From contig OZ038423.1 in assembly GCA_964036155.1 (NCBI GenBank), positions 37,463,249 through 37,527,248 of the forward strand: a stretch of 64,000 nucleotides of DNA, given 5' to 3'. Of the stretch, positions 22,348 to 34,056 are shown piece after piece (position 1 is the stretch's first letter; the number at the start of each line of letters is the position of its first letter). Source of the stretch: Diploscapter coronatus (taxonomy: Eukaryota > Nematoda > Chromadorea > Rhabditida > Rhabditidae). The notes under the pieces were generated by a model. The model had not been told where the DNA came from, did not search any database, and saw only the letters and a list, made by a program, of their open reading frames with translations. The position numbers were made by a program, and so were the translations under genes.

Positions 22348-22437
22348 TTAGTGTTCACTTTTGTCAGAAGCACCCATGTAAATGCCCTCTGCCGCTTTCC
22401 AATACCCTCCATTCGTTTTACCTTCGGTTCCAGCCAC
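22348..22437 (-). other. Duplicate of the SDF2 terminal coding exon
   Basis: 90 bp that encode the same 29 residues as the last SDF2 exon (VAGTEGKTNGGYWKAAEG and on to KSEH, stop). By eye it differs from 34209-34298 at five bases, all at third codon positions, so the peptide is identical. The acceptor (TTTTGCAG side) and flanking intron are also duplicated. No other SDF2 exon lies nearby on the upstream (higher-coordinate) side until SDF2 itself 12 kb away. It could be a distal alternative last exon of SDF2 or the remnant of a recent duplication. Confidence 0.8.
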
Positions 22438-23104
22438 CTGCAAAAATTAAAACATATTTTGTTCACTTAATCACTCGCACAATGATTTTCAGATTTAAAC
22501 AAAAAGATTTAGGAAAACATCGAAAGGAGAAGGGCCGTGTATAGTTCAAGGAGAGTTTTCACAATTGAAAACTTTATCGAGCTACAAATTTATGGAAGTC
22601 GGCTAATGATTTTCTGTTCATAATCTATGCTAATTTTTTATTTGCACATTTAACACGGAACAAAACAAATTTATTCATGAAATAAGAGTTTCGGAAAGGC
22701 AAGATTGTGAATTGAGATGAATGAGAAGTTACCCGGGTAAAATCCAAAGTGAAGAAGACTAGATAACTTGGCTTGGCTTGTTTTAGGTTACCCTGACTGA
22801 CATTGTTATAATAATTAATCCTATCATATTATTTAAAATCCTATTCAAGGCACTTTGGACTAGTAGGATAAGTTGAAATTTCACCGGTAATATCGAAAAT
22901 TTTGACAAGACAAACGGGTTGTATTCTCGAAAATGTTACTCATTAGTGTCAGTTTCAAGAATAAAATTACAGATCATTCTGTTGATGCGTATGGCAAGTT
23001 TTACAAGATAAGAAGATAAAAGAAATAATAAAATGCAATAAATTATGACGGCTAAATGTTTCTAGCGCTGCTAGAAGAAATTTTCGACACTTCCCACATC
23101 GAAC
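22438..23104. repeat. 3' flank repeat of the coiled-coil gene family
   Basis: The stretch contains words that recur after each coiled-coil gene copy: AAGTTACCCGGGTAAAATCC, TTTCACCGGTAATATCG and AGATCATTCTGTTGATG. Related segments lie at about 24960-25500, 27120-27290, 27880-28060, 28765-28900, 29440-29620 and 30530-30720. Confidence 0.7.
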
Positions 23105-23953
23105 TTATGGCTCAGGAGCAACGTCGACGCGCGGCGGGGGCACTGGGTCCTCGGGATAGAAGTTTTCCTCACCAACTGCGTGTTCAGGAACATTCGGCAA
23201 GATCACGTCGTTATCGTGGTTTGCCCCGATGAGATTGAGTGAAACAAGCGACTAAACATGTATTTTGATGGACATGTTGAAATATCGAAAATTAATACCT
23301 GACGGCGTGATCTTTCTAATCTCTCGAGAACGTCCTTCATTTCTTCGATAGAATAGACCTGAAAATATTCTTAGAAATGTGGAAAATCAGATTTGTGGGT
23401 ACCTTTTCAGCGTCCTCCAAAATCTTAGCGGCTTTCTTGAGGTCAGGGTTGATTTTGAGACTGAACTTCTTCCTTTCCAGATCGGACAGCTGAATTTGAA
23501 TGTGTTTGTCTATAGAAGTTTACTATCCTCTTTACCATCGCATTGATCCCATCCAGATGTTTCTGAAGGTGGTCCAGATCATCCTGAAGAAGCAGTCTCT
23601 CTCTCACGTGCCGTTCCTCCCTTAAATAATCAGCATTATGAGCATTAACATTATCGTAAGTCGGCTCACTGTTTCTGCTGAATCTCTCGCTCCTTGCCGA
23701 CGAATCTAGCTTCCAACTCCTTGCGATGCTCCTTGAAGCTCTTAACGACATGGTTGATCTCGATATAATAAACTTCCTAATGATTTATTCATCGAATATC
23801 CTATCAATACCAAGAATATTCACCGAAATGCGAAAAAAAATGTCTCACCATTATCAGTGCGTCGATCTCCATAATGGACTCTTCTTTGGTGGGCGCTAGG
23901 CCAAACATCAAGGCAATGATTCTCCACAGGAACTCCAAGAGTTCACAAAACAT
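23105..23953 (-). CDS. Coiled-coil protein, paralogue 1 (intact), unknown function
   Basis: Not recognised. Six exons with consistent phases, 23849-23953, 23670-23776, 23536-23620, 23403-23489, 23299-23358 and 23105-23251, encode 196 residues. The N-terminus holds an amphipathic/hydrophobic helix (CELLEFLWRIIALMFGL). Residues about 36-150 are highly charged heptad-like helices (HRKELEARFVGKEREIQQKQ, LLLQDDLDHLQKHLDGI, MKDVLERLERSRRQ), so a coiled coil is likely. The C-terminal 49 residues are acidic and proline-rich (EENFYPEDPVPPPR). The ATG is supported by a shared upstream region in other copies. It is the only copy with an intact start, frame and splice sites. It may be nematode-specific. 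Confidence 0.7.
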
Positions 23954-25528
23954 TTCTGCGACGCCAGAAAGAGATCGAAGCCGAAGGAAGCTAAAGAAAG
24001 TCGTATATTTCGCGGGTTCAAAATCTATTCGCAGATACAAAAAAAAATCGTAGAAATAACGTTCAAATCAATTGTGAAACAGCGAAAAAGTTAAATAGAT
24101 GAGAGATGTTGTTAATCTAATCGAAATGCTTTTGAGTTGAAGAATTTTTAGAGAAAAAATGAGTTAAAATCTCAAAATTGAACCAAAAACCGCCATTATT
24201 TTCGTACAACCCTCGAATTTTCTAAATATGAGCAAGAAAAGCCTAAAAATTTTCCTTTTTTTACTCTCTTTCCTCGACGCTCTCTTCGCTCTCCTCCTCC
24301 TCAATAGTCTCTCATAGTGTGCATCCCCAGAGGCGACCACCAATATTGATTTGAAAATTTCAAGATCGCATTAATACCTTTCGAAATTTCCCATCTTTTC
24401 TTAATTTCTCTAAGCTCCCTCCTTCTCGGTAGCCTCTCTTAGTCTGTACACCCCCAGAGGGGACCAATATTGATTGGACATCATCAATCGCAGTGCCTTT
24501 CTAGCTTCTTTGCTTCTCTGGAGCTCTGACTTGGAAAGTCGTAGAGACTGACAAGTAAAATATTTTAGTTTCATGGTTCAGATTTTGACTGGTGTTTTAA
24601 ATTATTAACTACAGACTAGGTACATTGATATGAATTCGAGAAAATTTCACATTTAAAGCTTGATATTTTCTTTGTTGAATATTGGCTGTTAGTATTGATA
24701 GACTGATTCAAAAAGTGGGTTCAATGTGGGGCAGTCTTTTTTTTAATTTCAGGATCACGAGAGAAAAATATTGAAATAAGAGAAAGTAGGAAAACAGTTT
24801 GTTCGCTTTCTTTCCCTCTGAACTCGTACCTACTCTTTGAATATGGACCAAGCAATAGCGGTACTTTACACATGTACATGCAATCCTCACCAAAAACTTT
24901 ATCATCAAGAATAGGATTGAACAAAGACATCGGGATGGAAATGGTATAAAATAAGAGAATCCGGAAAGCGTTCAAGATGCAGAAGGACTAGGCACGTTGC
25001 TTGGCCTGTTTTAGATTACCCTGACATGTTTTAGAATCAATATTGGCACTTATTTGAAGGACCATGAGTTTATAAGTGATAAGATACCCAATATACAATA
25101 AATTTGACGAGATAGACAATTAACCTCCGTCCAGCGGCATGCTATCATTTGTCTGTTTTAAAGAAATAAGGCATCTTAATCTAGAACCCAGATTCAAGCA
25201 AATTACCCTGCCAACATGTCGCTAAGTGATTAATCGTATCGTTTTCGTCTAGAATTTTGACCAAGGCACTTGGACTAGTAAAATCACTTGAAATTTCACC
25301 GGTAATACCGAAAATTTTGACAAGACATAGGTTGCATTCTTGAAAATGTTACTCATTAGTGCCATTTTAAAGAATAAAATTACAGATCATTCTGTTGATG
25401 TGTATGGCAAGTTTTACAAGATAAAAGAAATATAACAAAATTCTCAAAATAAAATGCAATAAGTTGTGACGATAAAATATTTTTAGCGCTACTAAAAGAA
25501 ACTATTGTCGACATTTCTGATATCGAGC
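23954..25528. other. Spacer between coiled-coil paralogues 1 and 2
   Basis: 23954-24050 is the 5' flank of copy 1. At 24302-24350 and 24427-24470 a direct repeat (TCTCATAGTGTGCATCCCC and TCTTAGTCTGTACACCCCC, then AGAGG, GACCA and AATATTGATT) is seen twice. From about 24960 the 3' flank repeat of copy 2 begins. No gene is supported. Confidence 0.5.
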
Positions 25529-26360
25529 TTATGCCTCAAGAAGAACGTCGACTGCGCGGGGCATTGGCTCCTCGGGATAAAAGTTTTCCTCACCAACTGG
25601 GTGTCCGGGAATGCCCGGGAAGTTCACGTCGTTGTTGTCAATGATCGGCTCATCGTTCTCATGCTCACCGTTTTCTTCGATGAGATTGAGTGATACAAGC
25701 AGCTAAACGTGTATTTTGATAAACATGTTGAAATATCGCAAATTAATACCTGATAACGCGATCTTTCTAATACCTCGAGAACGTATTCCATTTCTCCGAT
25801 TGTATAGACCTGGAAATATTCTTAGTAATGTGGAAAATCAGATTTGTAGATACCTTTTCAGCGTTCTCCAAAGTCTTGGCGGCTTTCTTGAGGTCAGCAT
25901 TGATTTTGAGACTGAACTTGTTCCTTTCCAGATCGGACAGCTGAATTTGAATGTGTTTGTCTATGGAAGTGTACTATCCTCTTTACTATCGCGTTGATTT
26001 CATCCAGAATCTTCTGAAAGTGGCGCAGACCAACCTGAAGAAGCGATCTCTCTCTCGCGTGCCGTTCCTCCCTTAAATAATCGGCATTACGAACATAACT
26101 TTACTATAAATCGCCCTACCACTTCTGTTGTATCTCTCGTTTCTTGTCGACGATTCTAGCTTCCAACTTCTCGCGATGCTCTTCGAATTTCTTAATGAAA
26201 TAATTGATTTCGATATAATAAACTTCCTAATGATTTATTCATCGAATATTCTATCAATATCAAGAATGTATTCACCGAAATGCGAAAAAAAATGTCTCAC
26301 CGTTATCAATGCGTCGATCTCCATAATAAACTCCTCTTTGGTGGGTGCTAGGCGAAACAT
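25529..26360 (-). CDS. Coiled-coil protein, paralogue 2 (ancestral ATG lost)
   Basis: The six-exon structure of paralogue 1 is conserved: 26301 upward, 26123-26226, 25987-26071, 25854-25940, 25750-25809 and 25529-25702, all in frame with splice sites. At the codon matching the ATG of copy 1 it reads ATA, so translation would have to begin downstream, for example at ATG 26358-26360 (MFRLAPTKEE), or further upstream in a frame open to about 26564. The last exon is nine codons longer than in copy 1, with an acidic insertion (EHENDEPIIDNN). Coding exons differ from copy 1 at many residues, yet none has a stop. Whether it is expressed cannot be told. Confidence 0.5.
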
Positions 26361-29300
26361 CAAGGCAATGATTCTCCACAGGAGCTTCAAGGGTCCAGAT
26401 ATTTCTGTGACGCCAGAAAGAGATCGAAGCCGAAGGAAGCTAAAGAAAGTCGTATATTTCGCGGTTCTCAATTTCTCTATTTGTGCGCGTAAAACGAGCG
26501 TAAATATGATTACTACAGAGCAAGAAGAATATTTATCGGACATCATGCATGAACACAATATCAATGAAAGAAATTGATAAATTAATGACAGTCGAATGAA
26601 AATGATAATCAGATCGCCTAAATTTCGGCCGAGACATCATTATCCGTACGTGAACTAAAGCATTTGGCAATGCCACCGTCCCAATCTTGAACTCTTTTTT
26701 ATACTCTCATGCCTTTTTATTTTACTCTCATCACGCCCCACCCATAACATCTGCCTGGTCAAAAGAGCATGTCATAGTAAAAGCGTGCCAGCTGATTCTC
26801 TCACTTTCGTTTTCTTTGTACTCACTCTTTTTCCATATTTCTCTCTATTTCGTCCTCTCCTCATTGCAAACTATTTCTCTTCTTGGCCCGAAAAGAAAAA
26901 ACCAATCAAAAATAACTAAGATGCTGATAAAATGATGGAATGGCGAAATCAGCATCGGTAAAGTTTTATTACTCAGATAAAATGGATGTTGCCGAGTAAA
27001 TTGATGCGTATAAATGGAGATAAGGAAGTTACGCATATGATTGCATGGGTAGTCTTCGTTGAAAATCAAGTTAATGAGTAAATGAAACTGAAAATTTCGA
27101 GGCTAAAACTCATTTGGTTTTGCTAGTTTATCCCCAACAAAGTGACAGTTTCACTGGTAATACGAGGAATTGTGACAAATAGGTCGTATTCTTGAAAATG
27201 TTACTCACTAACGCCAGCTTCAAGAATACGATTGCAGATCATTCTGTTGACTCGCATGGTAAGTTTCACAAGATAAGAAGATAAAAAAAATCAGTTGGCC
27301 TAAATTTAGGCCGATATGTCGTTATCCGTATGCTAAATAGAAAATTCGGCAATGACACCGCGCCAATCTCGAACTCTTCATTTTATTCTCACGCCTCACC
27401 CACAACTGCCTGGCAAAAAGAGAAAACATGTGTTTGAAAGCGTTCCAAACTGATTCCAATCGCTTTCTCTGCGTCACTTTTCTACTATGTTAGCTTCCTT
27501 GCGCTCTCTGTGCACGCTATTTCTTTTTTCTTTGGCATCTTTCGCTATAACGCTATTTCTTCTTCTTTCTGCAGCTTTCCTTCGTTGTGCACTCCATCAC
27601 TGTTCACTCTTCTTTATCTGTCGAGAATCATTAATTTCGACAAATACATTACCCATAGAGAAGATAAATTCTTCATTGTAATTGATGCATCTAACATTTC
27701 AAAATTACGCATAATGATTGCATGGATAATCTTCGTTGAAAATCAAGTCAATGAACAAATGAAATTGAAGATTTCAAGATTAAAACGCATTTCTTAAAAA
27801 AATCGAAATTTAGAAATACATTAATGAAATGTTCAATGATAAAAGACAATAAAAAAGAAGACAAGATTTTGATAGTTTATCCCCAACGAAGTGACAGTTT
27901 CATCGGTAATATCAAATTGTGACAAGATAAATAGACCGTATTCTTGAAAATTTTGGTTTCCTTATTAACGTCAGTTTCAAGAATACGATTACAGATCATT
28001 CTGATTGAGATGTATGGCAGGCTTCACAAGATAAGAGGATAAAAGAAATGTAGCAAAATTTTCAACATAAAATAACCAGTTCACCTAAATTTAGGTCGAA
28101 ATATCGTTATCCGTACGTTAATTAGAAAATTCAGAAATGCCATCGTCTCAATTTCGGACTCTCGCTTTTATACTCTCGTTTTCCTTTTTTTATTTTACTC
28201 TTATCGCCCAAATCCTGCTCAACGAAACCCTCCGATTTCTCTGCACTCCTCATTTGTCAATGAACTTTTCTTTTTCATTGATCTCTTTCTCCCTGCCGGC
28301 AAGGAAGGAAATAAGGGAGGGGAGCTCGATGCTTGATAGGTGAAAGAACATAAGCATTGGTGATAGCGAAGAAAAGCAAATGGTAAAGAAATACTGGGTA
28401 AGGGGCGGAGCAGTGCGTGATTCATTAGACAAGTGCAGACATTAAAGTTGACCTCACTTTTGCAATACTGACACTGGCAGTGTTTAAAATTGTGACACTG
28501 ACACTAACACTGCAGTATCATCAGTGTCAAACACTTTAATGTCTGGACAAGTGCATTTCGGATAAAAAATAGATAAATAGGTTGAAAAATGAAGTTTACA
28601 TTTCAAAATTACACACGTGATTACATGAATAGTTTTCGTTGAAAATCAAGTTATTAAATAAATAAAACTGAAAATTTCAAGATTAAAACTTATTTATTAA
28701 AAAAATTGAATTCGGAAACACTCATGAAATGTACAATGATAAAAGAAAAAAGACGAGATTGTGATAGTTTATCCCCAACGAAATGGCAGTTTCACCGGTA
28801 ATATCAGGAATTGTGACAAGATAAATAGGTTGTATTCTTGAAAATTTTGCTCTCCTCACTAGCGCCAGTTTCACAAGATAAGAAGATAAAAGAAATGCAA
28901 CAAAATTCTCAAGATAAAATAAATCAGTTGGCCTAAATTTAGTCCGAAATATCGTTTTATCCGTATATCAACTCGAGCATTTGACAATGGGACCGTCTCC
29001 AATCTGACTTTTTATATACCCCTTCCTATCTAAATTTTAATCTGTTCTTGTTATCTTTCTTACCGTTGAATTTGGGCACTTTATTTACACGCAAATATGC
29101 ATCATTTTGGGTGCTAAAAGGAATAAACTTTGAAGCAATCAGATAAGTGCCTAGCTTCACATTTTTTATCAGTGATGAAAACCGTGTGCAATGTTTTTCT
29201 GTGCTCTCTCTCTCTCTATGCACTATTTCTCTTGTCCATTCTTTCTGCAGATAAGAAGTTTGGGCGAAAAGGTGACAGAATAATTCAGATAAAAATTATA

Positions 29301-30784
29301 CGTTACATATAGAGAAGATAGATGATTCAATTGAAATAAAAGCAGTTACGTATAATGATTGCATGGATAATCTTCGTTGAAAATCAAGCTAATGAGTAAA
29401 TGAAACTGAAAATTTCGAGGTTAAAACTCATTTGGTTTTGCTAGTTTATCCCCAACAAAGTGACAGTTTCACTGGTAATACGAGGAATTGTGACAAATAG
29501 GTCGTATTCTTAAAAATTTGATTTTGTCACTAGCGCCAGTTTCAGGAATACGATTATAAAGCATTCTGTTGGCGCGTATGACAAGTTTCACAAGATAAGA
29601 AGATACAAGAAATGTAACAAAATCCTAGGATAAAATAAATCAGTTCGCTTAAATTTAGGCCGAGATATCGTTATCCATATGTCAACTAGAAAATTTGGCA
29701 ATAGGACCATGACCAATCTCGGACTTTTGTCCTTTTATAGTTGCATTCTTCTTTAGTTCCTCCCTAATTTTAGTCAGGTCATATCACTTGTTTCCCTCGT
29801 TTTGACAGCCAATTTCTGTACGCATTTATCATTCTGCATGTTAAAATAATAAATATAAACCGGCCCAGATACCATGGGTAACTCGTATCTCTAACCCTAG
29901 TTAGGCATGAAGTGATAAGACAATCATTTTCAGTGATAAAAACGTGTAATTGTATATGATTACGGAAAAAAAGTCAATTTTAGAAGCTGATCGTGACGTT
30001 CATCACCCCTAGAGGAGCCTAGGATTGAGAATTACAGATTTTCATTTTTTGTTTCTAGGAATAAGATTTAGAAAATTTTAAATTCTACATTTATAAAGAA
30101 AAAAACACAAAATAAAGAAATTATATGTACCTAAAATAAACTTCAAATCCTAATTTCGGTAAGAAAAGAACGAAGAAATTATTTTTTAGATGTACTGACT
30201 TACAGCAAAAATAGATTTTTGATATTTTGCGAATCATTCTAAAGGAACAAACAACTGACTGCACATAGTTTAGGATAATTTGTCAACTGATGAGAAAATG
30301 TGCACCCAATTGGTGTTGCCTAATAAAGTATATTGATATTCGTGAAATTTTTGAGAATTTAGGCAGATTTTTCTGTCAGATTGATAAAATCGAGTCTTTC
30401 ATCCCATCCATCGTCATAAGCACGCAGATTGAGGTCCAAATTTATGGAAGTTGGCTAATGATTTTGTTCATAATCTGCTAATTTTCCATTTGCACATTTG
30501 ACGCGTACACAAAATACATTTATTCATAAAATACGAGTTTCGAAAAGGCAAAACTGTGACCGGAATGGATGAAAAGTTACCCGGGTAAAATCCAAACTCT
30601 AAAAAGACTAGGAAACTTGGGATGTTTTAGAATATTCTAACATGTTTCTGAATAAACATTGGCACTTATTTGAAGAATCATGAGAACTTAGAAGTGATAA
30701 GGTACCCAATATGTAATAAATTTGACGATAAAATATTTCTAGCGCTACTAAAAGAAACTATTGTCGACATTTCTGACAACAAAC
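26361..30784. repeat. Diverged tandem array of gene-flank units
   Basis: A unit of about 680-850 bp recurs with markers near 26613, 27295, 28078, 28927 and 29643 (TTAAATTTAGGCCGAGATATCG-like, then CGTTATCCGTA). Each unit also has AGTTTATCCCCAACGAAGTG and TTTCACTGGTAATA segments (27127, 27880, 28765, 29445). A further copy of the first marker is at 32935. The units combine the 5' and 3' flanks of the coiled-coil gene without its coding exons, as if the gene body had been lost from successive tandem copies. CT-rich low-complexity tracts (26690-26890, 27480-27610, 28150-28300) lie in them. No gene is supported. Confidence 0.7.
28436..28556. mobile_element. Foldback element inside the tandem array
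   Basis: GCAGACATTAAAGTTGAC near 28436 pairs with TCAAACACTTTAATGTCTG near 28525. The loop side has a second nested inverted pair (GACACTGGCAGTG, CACTGACACTAACACTG). It is absent from the matching positions in the other units. Confidence 0.65.
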
Positions 30785-32736
30785 TTATAGCTCAAGAAGA
30801 ACGTCGACTGCGCGGGGCACTGGCTCCTCGGGATAAAAGTTCTCCTCACCAGCTGCGTGTTCGGGAATGCCCGGGAAGTTCACGTCGTTGTTGTCAATGA
30901 TCAGTTCATCGTTTTCTTCGATGAGATTGAGTGATACAAGCAGCTAAATGTGTATTTTGATAAACATGTTAAAATATCGCAGATTGATATTTGATAACGC
31001 GATCTTTCTAATCTCTCGAGAATGTCCTCCATTTCTCTGATGGAAGAAATTTGGAAATATTCGTAGAAATGTGGAAAATCAGATTTGTAGATACCTTTCC
31101 AGCGTCCTCCAAAGTCTTGGCGGCTTCCTTGAGGTCAGGGTTGATTCTGAGACTGAGCTTCTTCCTTTCCAGATCGGACAGCTGAATTTGAATGTGTTTG
31201 TCTATTAGAAGTTTACTATCCTCTTTACCGTCGCGTTGATCCCATCCAGACGCTTCTGAAAGTGGCGCAGATCAGCTTGAATAAGCAATCTCTCTCTCGC
31301 GTGCCGTTCCTCCCTTAAATAATCAGCATTATGAGCATTAACACTATTGTAAGTTGGCTTACTGTTTCTGCCGAATCTCTCGTTCTTTGTAGACGATTCT
31401 AGCTTCCAACTTCTCGCGATGCTGCTTGAGTTTCTTAATGATATGATTAATTTCGATATAATAAATTCCTAATGATGTTTATTCATCGAATATCTACTCT
31501 TTAGGGAGGGCGGTCGTTATCCACCAAAGTTATTTCTAGTGTGTATTTATCCACTAAACACTCAGAAACCTCAAAATTATCAAGAATTCATATGAAAAAG
31601 TCTAAATATGATTGGAGTCGCATTTAGTGGACTAAAATAACCATGGATAACCACGATATGTTGAAAGATGGTCTCATAAGAAAAGATAATAATGCATTTA
31701 AAGAAAATGTCGCGACGTTAGAATATTAACTACGATAACACAATTCGACGACTTTTATCATTTTTGATGTTAGATCATAGTTTCCGAGGTACTCTCTTCT
31801 CTTCTTTTTCAATAAAATAATAATATAAGCAATGGTTTTGTAATCAAAAATAAAAAATATGTATGAATAGACAGAATTGTGGGTTCAGGAGTGTGAAATA
31901 TATGCAAATACTTCAAGTTCTGTGAGAAATAATCATTTTTCTCATATAATGTCTGATGGATAAGGATACACACTCCTCTTTAGTAATCCCCATGTTTGTT
32001 TGTGCACGCTTATATCTAGAGGAGTGATCATCCAATTGAGATGGGGTTTGCACCAAAAGATGCGCAATTTCCTCGCGGTGTGCACCATATAGATTTTGTT
32101 TGGGTTTGATGAGATAATTGGGCAATTGTTCTTATTAGAAATGATTTCTCCTTTATGAGTCGATTCTTTTTTTTGTATTTTATGGATGAAAAGGAACTTG
32201 AAGTTTTTGAAGACTCAGAGAATGACATCAATGGGATAATTGAATGATGATAAAGAAATATTTTAAATGATTGCTTGAATTTTTTTAGTTGGATAGTTTT
32301 AGCTTTATGAGTTGATGAATTCTCAGGAGGGGGGAGTTATGAAATAAAAAATTTTGATGATGTAAGAGAGTATGAGTATGAAAGAAAGAAATGCAATATA
32401 TGGTAATTTTAAAATTTTATTTTTGGTATTCGTGTTGTTTTGTTTTGATATTGTCTTTGGTTTGCACCAGAGATGTTGACGGTGCAGTAAAATGGCGCAC
32501 CACGCCACAAGGTCAAAAAATTTCGCGCATCGTACTGCAAATATCACTGTTTTGCACTTTTGCGAAGCGGCCGGGTGAAGGCTAGTCCTATCAATATTAA
32601 GAATATATTCACCGAAATGCAAAAAATGTCTTACCGTTATCAGTGCGTTGATCTCCATAATGGATTTCTTTTTGATGGGCGTTAAGCGAAACACCGAGAC
32701 AATGATTCTCCACAGGAACTTCCAGAGTCCAGACAT
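30785..32736 (-). pseudogene. Coiled-coil paralogue 3, broken and split by an insertion
   Basis: Exon 1 (32635-32736, ATG TCT GGA start, donor GTAAGA) is separated from exon 2 by about 1.1 kb of foreign sequence in intron 1. Exon 2 (starting about 31465) lacks one base near its 5' end (GAATTTATT against GAAGTTTATT), shifting the frame. Exon 5 (about 31000-31060) has lost both splice sites: the acceptor CAG is CAA and the donor CAGGTATTA reads CAAATATCA. Exons 3, 4 and 6 (30785-30943) remain readable; exon 6 ends RAVDVLLEL before the stop. The combination makes a functional product unlikely. Confidence 0.75.
31495..32587. mobile_element. Insertion of about 1.1 kb in intron 1 of the coiled-coil pseudogene
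   Basis: Copy 1 runs continuously CATCGAATATCCTATCAATA. Here CATCGAATATC ends at 31494 and CTATCAATATT resumes at 32588. The inserted block has an inverted pair near its left end (GTCGTTATCCACCAAAGTTAT at 31510, ATAACCATGGATAACCACGA at 31640). A short minus-strand open frame (31913-32231) is not recognised. No clear terminal inverted repeats or transposase are seen, so the element type is unknown. Confidence 0.55.
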
Positions 32737-33356
32737 CTCTGCGGCGTTAGAAAGAGATCGAAATAGAAGGAAGCTAAAGAAAGTCGCATATTTCTCGGGT
32801 CCCAATTTCTGTTTGTGCGTGTAAAACGAACACAAATATGATGATTACTACAGAGCAAGAGAAATATTTACCGAACGTCACACGTGAACATAATATCAAT
32901 GAAAAAAATTGATAGATTACTGATAATCAATTCACTTAAATTTAGGCGGAGATATCGTTATCCGTACATCAATTAGAAAATTCAGAAATGCCATCGTCTC
33001 AATTTCGGACTCTCGCTTTTATACTCTCATCTTCTTTTTTCCTTTTCGTTTCTTAATTCGGAGATAGAACGCAGTATGGTAGTTTTGCGCTCTCCTCGGC
33101 ACTTTCTCTCCCTGCCTGCGAAAAAGAAAATAAGAAGGGATAGGTGTGAATTTACGCCCAATGATTGCATGGGTAATTTTCGTTGAAAATCAAGTTAATG
33201 AGTAAATGAAATGAAGATTTCAAGATTAAAACTCATTTCTTAAAAAATTGAATTTAGAAACAAACTTATGAAATGTACAATGATAAAAGAAAAGAAGATA
33301 AGGTTTTGCTAGTTTACCCCCAACGAATTGACAGAAAGAATAAAAATTGAGAAAAG

Positions 33357-33464
33357 TTCTCAGCGAAAAAATTACCGGGCGCTAAATCTCCTCATACTGC
33401 CTCATAAAGCATCTAACTATGAAGCGGTATTGACCAATACCATCAGGTAATTTTTCGCTGAGTA
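33357..33464. mobile_element. Hairpin element with CTCAGCGAAAAAATTACC ends
   Basis: CTCAGCGAAAAAATTACC at 33359 is inverted as GGTAATTTTTCGCTGAG at 33446. It replaces the expected continuation of an array unit (after CCCCAACGAATTGACAG), so it probably inserted into or beside that unit. Confidence 0.65.
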
Positions 33465-34056
33465 TTTTATATAGAAATGAATTAATGAACTTTTTTAATT
33501 CGTTATTTCAAACATTCAAATTAAAGCCTTCATAATTTTATTATGCTAATTATAGATATTTTCAGCGTCGACAAGATCATTTGGTTCGAAAATTCTGAAA
33601 GTTTGAAATTTTAATGATTTGTAAGGTGGTTCCGGCGAATTTCAATTTTACTTGGCGTCTTCTATTTTTCGTTCGAATTATTCGGTCCCCGGATTTTGAA
33701 ATTCTCCAAAGTTATTATTTATTGTTGATAAGACTGTCAATAGAAATCTTACAGATAGCTCTGGAATTGGATGAGTTTAAATGCAAGTGTCAGAATCAAG
33801 TCGGTTGTGATCTCCAATAGGATTTCGACAATTTGGTAGTTTCAAAAGAATCTTTATTCATGTTGAATAAACAATAATTTACAAAATCCTATAAAACGAT
33901 GAAAATGGTTCCTTGGAAAGATTATCAGATTTTGAGGTAAAATTTTTGATACAAACAAAATGGATGAACTTTCCAAGAAACCTGTGAAAGCTTGTCGCTA
34001 GATTGCAAATACCCAGAGTTGTTTTGCTTGATTATCACAGTTGGCAAGCGTTTTGA

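Noticed and set aside
26600..29900. CRISPR-like or satellite array
   Set aside because: Units are hundreds of bases long, diverged and uneven; this is segmental tandem duplication in a eukaryote.
29870..30025. tRNA-like or small structured RNA (CATGGGTAACTCGTATCTC area)
   Set aside because: No cloverleaf arms or intact TTC loop could be found.
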